The notes under the pieces: generated by a model
Seen by the model: only the letters and a program-made list of their open reading frames with translations
The model's database searches: none
What the model was told of the DNA's origin: nothing
Shown: one piece after another, positions 1-4,767 of the stretch
Position numbering within the stretch: position 1 is the stretch's first letter
How the letters are laid out: the number at the start of each line of letters is the position of its first letter
Source: Pseudomonadota bacterium
GTDB lineage: Bacteria > Pseudomonadota > Alphaproteobacteria > Acetobacterales > Acetobacteraceae
Direction of reading: 5' to 3'
Assembly: GCA_021779655.1 (NCBI GenBank)
Contig: JAJYAF010000187.1
Location: 1 to 5,417, forward strand
Length of the DNA stretch: 5,417 nt
Program-made: the position numbers and the translations under genes

Positions 1-743
1 CAGGCGCCGAGATGCAGGAGATGATGGCCTATGCGGCCTCCGTCGGCTCGCGCGCGGCGCGGCGGGAGGGGGCGCGGGGATTCATCGGCAACGCCACCGA
101 CTGGACGGCGCATTATTTCGGCGCGCCCTGCGGCTACGGCACGATGCCGCATGCGCTGATCGGCTATGCCGGCTCCACGCTACGCGCCGCCGAGATGTTC
201 GTGGAAACCTTTCCGGATGAAAACCTGACCGTCCTGGTCGATTACTTCGGCAAGGAGATTACCGACGCCCTCGCCGTGTGCCGCCGGTTTGCGGAAATGG
301 CGGGGCAGGGCCGGCTGGCGGTGCGGCTGGACACGCATGGCGGCCGGTTTCTGGAAGGGCTCGACCCGCAGGAGAGCTACGCGGTGCTGGAGCGGCACGC
401 GCCCAGCGCGCTGCGGCGCTATCGCAGCCAGACGGAGCTTCGCTACCTGATCGGCACCGGGGTTTCCGCGGCCGCCATCTGGCTTATGCGCGAGACCCTG
501 AACGCGGCCGGATTTCCCCGGGTGCAGATCGTCGCCAGTTCTGGATTCGGCGTTGAGAAATGCAGCGTGATGGCCGACGCCCAGGCGCCGATCGACACGG
601 TGGGGACGGGCAGCTTCATTCCGGAGAACTGGTCGGAGACCTATGCCACGGCGGATATCGTTGCCTATGACAACCAGCCGATGGTGAAGATCGGGCGCGA
701 GTTCCTGCTCCGCCCCGCAAAGGGCAAGCCGGACAGTCTCTGA
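1..743 (+). CDS. Nicotinate phosphoribosyltransferase-family protein, 3' part
   Basis: The gene enters from the left edge: the frame is open from base 3 and ends with TGA at 741-743, leaving about 246 C-terminal residues. The family converts nicotinate and PRPP to nicotinate mononucleotide in cytoplasmic NAD salvage. Counting from the Met at base 12, family blocks appear in order: GTMPHALIG (43-51), whose His matches the phosphorylated His of characterised enzymes; TVLVDYFG (73-80), in the place of the usual LIDTYDT; VRLDTHGG (104-111), in the place of VRLDSGD; IVASSGFG (173-180); and APIDTVGTGSFIP (192-204), the phosphate-binding GVGT-like loop. The spacing fits the family, but the second and third blocks are diverged, so this is an atypical subfamily and related phosphoribosyltransferase specificities remain possible. 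The Met at base 12 is internal, not the start. No strong terminator follows the stop. Confidence 0.8.
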   Translation, partial: GAEMQEMMAYAASVGSRAARREGARGFIGNATDWTAHYFGAPCGYGTMPHALIGYAGSTLRAAEMFVETFPDENLTVLVDYFGKEITDALAVCRRFAEMAGQGRLAVRLDTHGGRFLEGLDPQESYAVLERHAPSALRRYRSQTELRYLIGTGVSAAAIWLMRETLNAAGFPRVQIVASSGFGVEKCSVMADAQAPIDTVGTGSFIPENWSETYATADIVAYDNQPMVKIGREFLLRPAKGKPDSL

Positions 744-847
744 GGTGTCCAAACGTCAGGCTGAACCGATCGTACGCTGAAGCTCTGTTTGGGAAGCATT
801 GCAGAGGCGGGCTGCCCTGAGTCGTTTCGAACGATTTCGGAAATTTG

Positions 848-861
848 TATAAAATTTTATA
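848..861. repeat. 14-bp perfect AT palindrome in an AT-rich island
   Basis: TATAAAATTTTATA is self-complementary over its full length. It sits in a 40-base block (841-880) with only five G or C bases, in DNA that is otherwise strongly GC-rich. A second dyad, ATTTC-G-GAAAT, lies just upstream at 834-844, and ATGCAT follows at 864-869. The block is directly upstream of a TTGACC hexamer, so it could act as an UP-like element for RNA polymerase or as a site for an AT-preferring regulator (MucR/Ros or H-NS-like type). The palindrome is read directly; the role is inference. Confidence 0.55.
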
Positions 862-880
862 ATATGCATGAAAATTTATC

Positions 881-909
881 TTGACCGGGGAGGGGGTCCT
901 TTGTAGGAA
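881..909 (+). promoter_or_regulatory. Candidate sigma-70 promoter for the sugar transferase
   Basis: TTGACC at 881-886 matches the -35 consensus at five of six positions. After exactly 17 bases comes TAGGAA (904-909), a weak -10 match that keeps T1, A2 and A5. The AT-rich palindromic island immediately upstream lies where an UP element would. Transcription from here would give a leader of about 300 nucleotides before the preferred start at 1225. The weak -10 makes this only a candidate. Confidence 0.35.
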
Positions 910-991
910 CGCACTCGTTCATCGGCCTGTGCCCGCGGCGGGCCAAGTTGTACGGTAAAACACCGGAATAAAGGTTAACCAAAGCTTTTGG

Positions 992-1156
992 ATGACGATT
1001 GCGGGAATGAATTTATTTAATGTTTTGTTAACCCGGTACTCCCAGGGCGGCTTCGCGGCGATTCAGGCAATCCCCCTGAAATTCTCGCTCAAGACCGCCC
1101 GCCAGTGCCGCTTTCTCTCTTCATCAAAACCAGCGCGTCGGTCGCCGACACAATGA
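992..1156 (+). CDS. Candidate 54-codon leader or small ORF, doubtful
   Basis: An ATG at 992 opens a 54-residue frame that ends with TGA at 1154-1156. The stop overlaps a possible ATG (1153) of the sugar transferase frame as ATGA, the classic coupled-translation arrangement. From about 1034 to 1111 the third codon positions are far richer in G+C (23 of 26) than the first two positions, as in real genes of this DNA; the bias fades after that. Against it: there is no convincing Shine-Dalgarno before 992 or the inner ATG at 1007, I recognise no family, and the CtrA-type box lies inside the frame. It may be a chance frame, a decayed gene fragment or a leader peptide. Confidence 0.2.
   Translation: MTIAGMNLFNVLLTRYSQGGFAAIQAIPLKFSLKTARQCRFLSSSKPARRSPTQ
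1017..1033. promoter_or_regulatory. CtrA-type binding box, TTAA-N7-TTAACC
   Basis: TTAA (1017-1020), seven bases, then TTAACC (1028-1033) is an exact match to the full alphaproteobacterial CtrA recognition sequence TTAA-N7-TTAAC, with the extra C of the extended half-site. TTAA is rare here: I see it only at 975, 1017, 1028 and once inside tolA (4971), so three of the four copies are in this intergenic region. The box lies about 190 bases before the preferred sugar transferase start. A -10-like TTTAAT (1016-1021) overlaps it, so CtrA could repress as easily as activate. Confidence 0.5.
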
Positions 1157-1224
1157 GCAATCATCGAATGCAACGCATCTCTACCCGCACAGCCGAATAT
1201 CGCCGCACGGCAGGGGCAACCCGC

Positions 1225-1875
1225 ATGAGCCAGGTGTTTTACGACCAGGCTGCCATGTTGCAGAGTCCCGTCGTCCACGCGCCCGCCAAAAAGGCGCTGG
1301 ATTACGGCATCGCCGCGCTGGCGCTGGCGTTTCTCGCGCCGCTGCTGCTGCTGATCGCGCTGCTGATCAAGCTCGATTCACCGGGGCCGGTATTCTTCCT
1401 GCAACCGCGCCGTGGGCTGCATAACCGCAGCTTCACACTTATCAAGTTCCGCTCGATGTACACCCATCTCGCGGACCCGGAAGCCCTGCGGCAGACCTCG
1501 CGGAATGACCCGCGCGTCACCCCGGTCGGCAGATGGCTTCGCCGGCTCAGTCTCGACGAACTGCCGCAACTGCTGAATGTGTTGCGGGGCGAGATGTCGC
1601 TGGTGGGGCCGCGCCCGCATGCGCCCAATATGCGCGTGGAAGGCGCTTTGCCGAACCTCGCCGGCGGCGACTACCTGCTGCGTTATAGTGTCAAGCCGGG
1701 CATCACCGGATGGGCGCAGGTGAACGGCCAGCGGGGCGAGCTGGCAAGGCTTGAGGATTTGCGCCAGCGCCTGCGACTCGATCTGGAATATATTCGCGGC
1801 TGGTCCTTCCGTCTCGATTGCAAGATCCTGCTGCTTACGCTGACACGGGAAATCTTCAGCAAGAACGCTTTCTGA
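1225..1875 (+). CDS. ExoY-like undecaprenyl-phosphate sugar phosphotransferase
   Basis: This is a bacterial sugar transferase (PF02397 type, monotopic phosphoglycosyl transferase). The family moves a sugar-1-phosphate from a UDP-sugar to undecaprenyl phosphate at the inner face of the inner membrane, the first step of exopolysaccharide, capsule or O-antigen assembly. From the ATG at 1225 it is 216 residues, the compact ExoY size, without the N-terminal multi-span domain of WcaJ/GumD enzymes. A hydrophobic segment with a helix-breaking Pro (about 27-50) fits the re-entrant membrane helix. SPGPVFF (52-58), KFRSM (74-78), DPRVTPVGRWLRR (95-107), the catalytic Asp-Glu pair in LDELPQL (111-112), MSLVGPRP (124-131) and KPGITGWAQVNG (157-168) follow in order. 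I chose 1225 for the AGGGG eight bases upstream, the family length and the rise in GC3 there; 1105 (GTG), 1153 and 1168 are in-frame alternatives. The sugar cannot be told from sequence. Confidence 0.88.
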   Translation: MSQVFYDQAAMLQSPVVHAPAKKALDYGIAALALAFLAPLLLLIALLIKLDSPGPVFFLQPRRGLHNRSFTLIKFRSMYTHLADPEALRQTSRNDPRVTPVGRWLRRLSLDELPQLLNVLRGEMSLVGPRPHAPNMRVEGALPNLAGGDYLLRYSVKPGITGWAQVNGQRGELARLEDLRQRLRLDLEYIRGWSFRLDCKILLLTLTREIFSKNAF

Positions 1876-1893
1876 ACGCCCGCCGGGCAGCGC

Positions 1894-1922
1894 TTGACGA
1901 TATCGTCGCCAGTCCATAGCTA
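1894..1922 (+). promoter_or_regulatory. Candidate sod promoter with an overlapping operator-like palindrome
   Basis: In the 86 bases before the dismutase gene, TTGACG (1894-1899) is a good -35 match. It overlaps GACGATATCGTC (1896-1907), a perfect 12-bp palindrome. Seventeen bases after the hexamer comes only a weak -10-like TAGCTA (1917-1922), about 40 bases before the start codon. A dyad across a -35 is a common operator position, but no regulator can be named. Just upstream, GCCC-GCC-GGGC (1878-1888) is a small hairpin after the sugar transferase stop without a T-run. Confidence 0.3.
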
Positions 1923-1961
1923 CTCTCGATGCTGAAAGACTGAACCGAACAGGAGATCGTC

Positions 1962-2573
1962 ATGGCCTTTGAACTACCCGCCCTTCCCTATGCCACTTCG
2001 GCCCTGGCCGAACGGGGCATGCAGCAGGAGACGCTGGAACTGCACCATGGCAAGCACCACCAGGCCTATGTCACGGCGCTGAACGGCTTCGTTGAAAAAA
2101 ATCCTGATCTCCAGGGCAAGACGCTCGAGGAAATCATTCACCTTTCCTACAACAAGCCGGACCTCGCCCCGGTGTTCAACAACGCCGGACAGCACTGGAA
2201 CCATATCATGTTCTGGCAGAACATGTGCCCCAAATCCGGCGGCAAAATGCCACCGAAGCTTGAGAAGAAGCTCACCGAGGATTTCGGCGGCGTTGCCCAG
2301 TTCAAGGATGCGTTCAAGCAGGCCGGCATCGGCCAGTTCGGCTCCGGCTGGGCCTGGCTGATCATGGCCTCTGACGGCAAGCTCAAAGTGACCAAGACCC
2401 CGAACGGGAGCAACCCGCTGGCGACCGGGGAAGGCAAGGCGCTCTTGGGCATCGATGTATGGGAACACAGCTATTATCTGGATTTCCGCAACCGCCGGCC
2501 GGATTACATCACCAACTGGATGGATAAGATCGCCAATTACGAATATGCCGAGGCCAAGCTGGCGGCGGCCTGA
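1962..2573 (+). CDS. sodB: Superoxide dismutase, Fe type (SodB-like)
   Basis: This 203-residue protein converts superoxide to oxygen and hydrogen peroxide. It has no signal peptide, so it should be cytoplasmic. It aligns over its full length with Fe/Mn dismutases: the start MAFELPALPYA is nearly that of E. coli SodB. Metal ligands are His28 (in LHHGKHHQAYV), His81 (in WNH), and Asp165 and His169 (in the signature DVWEHSYY). Tyr36 corresponds to the second-sphere Tyr34. Gln77, four residues before His81, is where iron enzymes keep their outer-sphere Gln and manganese enzymes have Gly, so iron is the likely metal; cambialistic use cannot be excluded. AGGAG (1951-1955), six bases before the ATG, fixes the start. 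It probably has its own promoter in the 86-base gap after the sugar transferase and ends before the shared stem-loop. Confidence 0.95.
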   Translation: MAFELPALPYATSALAERGMQQETLELHHGKHHQAYVTALNGFVEKNPDLQGKTLEEIIHLSYNKPDLAPVFNNAGQHWNHIMFWQNMCPKSGGKMPPKLEKKLTEDFGGVAQFKDAFKQAGIGQFGSGWAWLIMASDGKLKVTKTPNGSNPLATGEGKALLGIDVWEHSYYLDFRNRRPDYITNWMDKIANYEYAEAKLAAA

Positions 2574-2620
2574 AGCCCGCGATCCCCTGCGGTCGGGCCG
2601 TCCCGCCATCCCCGCGCGCG

Positions 2621-2646
2621 ACCGGTCAGCCTCAAGGCTGACCGGT
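2621..2646. terminator. Shared stem-loop between convergent genes
   Basis: ACCGGTCAGCC (2621-2631) pairs perfectly with GGCTGACCGGT (2636-2646), giving an 11-bp stem with a TCAA loop. It lies 47 bases past the dismutase stop and one base past the HAD hydrolase stop, where a bidirectional terminator would sit. Neither strand has a T-run after it, so it is not a textbook intrinsic terminator. It may work with Rho, block read-through from both sides, or protect RNA 3' ends. Confidence 0.6.
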
Positions 2647-2647
2647 A

Positions 2648-3259
2648 TTACGCCAGGCCGAAGGCCGCAAGAGCCGCGCGGAGCGCCACGGCGTCGGTGA
2701 AGACATGGCCGTGCAGCCCGGCGGCCACGGCCCCCTCCACATTCTTCTTCGAATCGTCAATGAACAGGGTTTCATCCGGCGACGCCCCCGCCGCCGCGAT
2801 ACAGCGCTGATAAACCTGTGCGCCGGGCTTCACCGCGCCGAACTGCGCCGAGACGTAGAATTGCTCGCCGCAAAGCGCTGCCAGCTCCGGAAACAGGAAG
2901 CGCAGATGCTCGCGCACGAGCGTATGGTTGTTGGTCAGCACCGCAACCCTGGCCTTGCCGCGCAGGGCCGCCATGATGCCGAGCACTTCCGGCATGGGTG
3001 TTATCGCGCGCTTGCGGTTTTTCAGCCATTCGTCCAGCGTGATCGGGTAGCCAAGCCGCTGGCCGAAACCATTCAGATACGCTGGCGCATCCAGCCGTCC
3101 GGCATCCGCCTCGCCCTCGAACCCGGATTCCCAGATGGCGGCGTGGATTTCCCCGGGCGGCCTGCCGGATAAACGGAAGAGCCCCGCAAGGCGCTTCCGC
3201 ATGTCGTAGCGGCAGAGCACGTCATGCATGTCGAACAGGACCAGCGAGATCTTCGGCAT
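2648..3259 (-). CDS. HAD-superfamily hydrolase, subfamily IA (YihX-like)
   Basis: This 203-residue protein has the HAD phosphatase motifs in order. The nucleophile is Asp10 in LVLFDMHDVL; motif II is Thr109 in VAVLTNN; the motif III Lys is Lys144 in GAVKPGAQVY; and the acidic motif IV is Asp168-Asp169 in LFIDDSKKN. A helical cap region (about 18-85) lies between motifs I and II, as in subfamily IA. Size and the middle and C-terminal parts resemble E. coli YihX, a sugar-phosphate phosphatase. Motif I is unusual: the acid/base Asp two residues after the nucleophile is His12, and the Gly after it is Asp13. YihX-type members also lack that Asp (FDLGNV), so activity is possible but the substrate is unknown. 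The start is the only one that keeps motif I; its Shine-Dalgarno is poor. It occupies the place downstream of tolB where pal is usual. Confidence 0.85.
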   Translation of the reverse strand: MPKISLVLFDMHDVLCRYDMRKRLAGLFRLSGRPPGEIHAAIWESGFEGEADAGRLDAPAYLNGFGQRLGYPITLDEWLKNRKRAITPMPEVLGIMAALRGKARVAVLTNNHTLVREHLRFLFPELAALCGEQFYVSAQFGAVKPGAQVYQRCIAAAGASPDETLFIDDSKKNVEGAVAAGLHGHVFTDAVALRAALAAFGLA

Positions 3260-3297
3260 GGCGCAATTCTGTCGGCAGCGCGCCCGGTTTTACAAAC

Positions 3298-3325
3298 AAA
3301 AAAAGCTCAGCAGGAAAACGAGCCT
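3298..3325 (-). terminator. Intrinsic terminator after tolB
   Basis: On the - strand, AGGCTC (3325-3320) pairs with GAGCTT (3308-3303) as a six-pair stem with one G-U pair and an 11-base loop. The last two stem bases merge into a run of seven T (3304-3298), followed by GTTTG. It starts four bases after the tolB stop, so it should end most tolAB transcripts before the HAD gene. The stem is short, so read-through is possible. Confidence 0.6.
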
Positions 3326-3329
3326 CTGT

Positions 3330-4754
3330 TCAGGAAAGCAGGGGCGACCAGCTCGGATCGGTGGCATTGGTCGGCGTGTCGGCGATCCTTTCGTTGAATC
3401 CGTCGATCCCGATGGTGACCAGCCGGGAATCGTGACCGGCGCCGGCCGGTGTTTGTCGGTAGAACATGATCACCCGGCCGTTCGGGCAGAAGGTCGCGCC
3501 CTCCACGATGAAACCCTGGCTCAGCAGCCGCTCGCCCGAGCCATCCGGCGACATCACGCCGATGGAGAAATTGCCGCTGCCCCAGTTGGTATAGGCGATG
3601 AGATCGCCACGCGGAGACCAGGCCGGCTCGGCGTACTGCCCATCGCCATAGCTGATCCGCTTCGCGCCGGAGCCATCGGCGTTCATCACGAAAAGCTGCT
3701 GATCGCCGTCGCGGTCGGAGTTGAAAACGATTTGCGAGCCGTCCGGGCTGTAGCAGGGCGAGACGTTGATGGAACTGTAATCGGTCAGATCCTGCATGTC
3801 GCCGCCTTCCAGGTTCATCTTCACCAGCGCGGTCCCGCCATTTCGGGAGACCGACATCAGCAGCGAATTGCCATCGGGCGAGAAGCGCGGGCCGATGGTC
3901 TGCTCGCCGAAACTGCCGACCAGGCGTTGCGTGCCGCTTTGCAGATCGAAGAGATAGACGCGCGGGTTGTTGCTCTGGAAGCTGACAAAGGCAAGCTGCT
4001 GGCGGGTCGGATTGAATTGCGGGGACAGTGCCATGGCGCTGCCATCCGTGAGGAAGACATTGTTCGCCCCGTCATAATCCATGACGGCGAGCCGCCGCAC
4101 GAGGCGGGACACCGGGCCGGATTCGGAAATATAGGCGACCCGCGAATCGAAATAGCCCGGCTCGCCGATCAGTTGCTGGTAGACCACGTCGGCGATGATA
4201 TGCCCGATGCGGCGCCAGTTGCCGGCGGTGGTGGTGTAGGCGGTGCCCTGCACCTGTTTCTGCTGGCTGATGCTCCAGAGCCGGAATTCCATCCGCAACT
4301 GGCCGTTGCCCTGATCCGCGACATCGCCGGTGACCAGCGCCTGCGCGCCCAGCATGTTCCAGTTCTGCCAGACCGGCGTGCCGTTGCTCATGGAATTGGG
4401 AATGAAGCTCGCGGGATCGATGGCGCGGAACAGGCCGGAATGGCCGAGATCGTCGTTGACAACCTGGGTGATCTGCGCACCCGTGGCTGAAGGCGCGCCG
4501 GAAGGATCGCTGAAAACCGGAATGGCGATGGGGATCGGCGCGTTTTGCGCGCCCGAAACGTTGATCGCGGTTCCCTGATCCGCCGCTGGCGCGGGCGAGG
4601 CAGCGGCTGCCGTATCGCTCGAATCATCTCCCAGGGCGGATTGCGCCCGCGCGAGCGATGGCAGCAGCAGGCCGGCCGCGCCCCAGCGCAGCACGCCGCG
4701 CCGGGATGGCGCCGGGCGCCGGAGGTTTCGGACAAAACCGCTTCCGAAGATCAT
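3330..4754 (-). CDS. tolB: Tol-Pal system periplasmic beta-propeller protein TolB
   Basis: TolB is the periplasmic propeller that exchanges between TolA and the lipoprotein Pal while the outer membrane is drawn in at division. The 474-residue product has an export signal at 17-38: SRRGVLR, a hydrophobic stretch, and an ARA-Q cleavage site. An Ala/Pro/Asp-rich linker (about 41-62) follows, then a strand (63-81) resembling the TolA-binding N-terminus of mature E. coli TolB, the N-terminal alpha/beta domain (to about 200), and a six-bladed propeller with recurring motifs FSPDG (291), YSPDG (335), WSPRG (379), FCPNG (422) and a final WSP (469). The twin arginine suggests Tat export, whereas E. 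coli TolB uses Sec. The length is somewhat above the usual 430 or so because of the N-terminal extension. It follows tolA by 11 bases and is followed by a terminator, not pal. Confidence 0.95.
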   Translation of the reverse strand: MIFGSGFVRNLRRPAPSRRGVLRWGAAGLLLPSLARAQSALGDDSSDTAAAASPAPAADQGTAINVSGAQNAPIPIAIPVFSDPSGAPSATGAQITQVVNDDLGHSGLFRAIDPASFIPNSMSNGTPVWQNWNMLGAQALVTGDVADQGNGQLRMEFRLWSISQQKQVQGTAYTTTAGNWRRIGHIIADVVYQQLIGEPGYFDSRVAYISESGPVSRLVRRLAVMDYDGANNVFLTDGSAMALSPQFNPTRQQLAFVSFQSNNPRVYLFDLQSGTQRLVGSFGEQTIGPRFSPDGNSLLMSVSRNGGTALVKMNLEGGDMQDLTDYSSINVSPCYSPDGSQIVFNSDRDGDQQLFVMNADGSGAKRISYGDGQYAEPAWSPRGDLIAYTNWGSGNFSIGVMSPDGSGERLLSQGFIVEGATFCPNGRVIMFYRQTPAGAGHDSRLVTIGIDGFNERIADTPTNATDPSWSPLLS

Positions 4755-4761
4755 GCAGGAA

Positions 4762-4767
4762 CCTCTT
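4762..4767 (-). promoter_or_regulatory. tolB ribosome binding site overlapping the tolA stop
   Basis: AAGAGG on the - strand lies seven bases before the tolB ATG and shares bases with the tolA TAA stop (4768-4766). Ribosomes ending tolA therefore arrive on the tolB start site, which predicts coupled translation of the two partners and supports the ATG at 4754 as the true start. Confidence 0.7.

Larger units (their letters stand above)
744..1224. other. Long regulatory intergenic region ahead of the sugar transferase
   Basis: This stretch between two + strand genes contains no recognisable protein family. In order it holds a small dyad (TCGTT-TCG-AACGA, 822-834), a 40-base island with only five G or C (841-880), a candidate promoter (881-909), a GC hairpin GCCCG-CGG-CGGGC without a T-run (931-943), a GGTTAACC palindrome (973-980), and a TTAA-N7-TTAA box (1017-1031). 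A short candidate ORF runs 992-1156. The frame of the sugar transferase is also open from a GTG at 1105 to 1224, but only about 65% of those 40 codons end in G or C, against more than 80% just after 1225, and the residues match no family motif. I therefore treat it as probably untranslated leader. Confidence 0.6.

Noticed and set aside
180..752. 190-codon frame on the - strand over the phosphoribosyltransferase
   Set aside because: It is a shadow of the + strand gene, which carries ordered family motifs; the antisense product has none.
931..943. GCCCG-CGG-CGGGC hairpin as terminator of the first gene
   Set aside because: The stem is only five pairs, there is no T-run, and it lies almost 190 bases after the stop and downstream of a candidate promoter.
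1105..1224. GTG at 1105 as the start of the sugar transferase
   Set aside because: There is no Shine-Dalgarno, codon third positions are poorly biased until 1225, and the extra 40 residues match nothing in the family. It cannot be fully excluded.
1878..1888. GCCC-GCC-GGGC hairpin as terminator of the sugar transferase
   Set aside because: A four-pair stem with no T-run; too weak to call.
1378..1917. 179-codon frame on the - strand over the sugar transferase
   Set aside because: Antisense to a gene with a complete set of family motifs; no motif or ribosome binding site of its own.
1974..2609. 211-codon frame on the - strand over sodB
   Set aside because: Antisense shadow: sodB is certain by its metal ligands, and the antisense frame runs across the end of the gene with no recognisable content.
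2705..3172. 155-codon frame on the + strand over the HAD hydrolase
   Set aside because: The opposite strand carries the four HAD motifs in order; this frame carries none.
3228..4490. 420-codon open frame on the + strand opposite tolB and the HAD start
   Set aside because: It lies antisense to a clear TolB. Its residues show the Ala/Gly/Arg/His-rich makeup of an antisense frame in GC-rich coding DNA, and no domain is recognisable.
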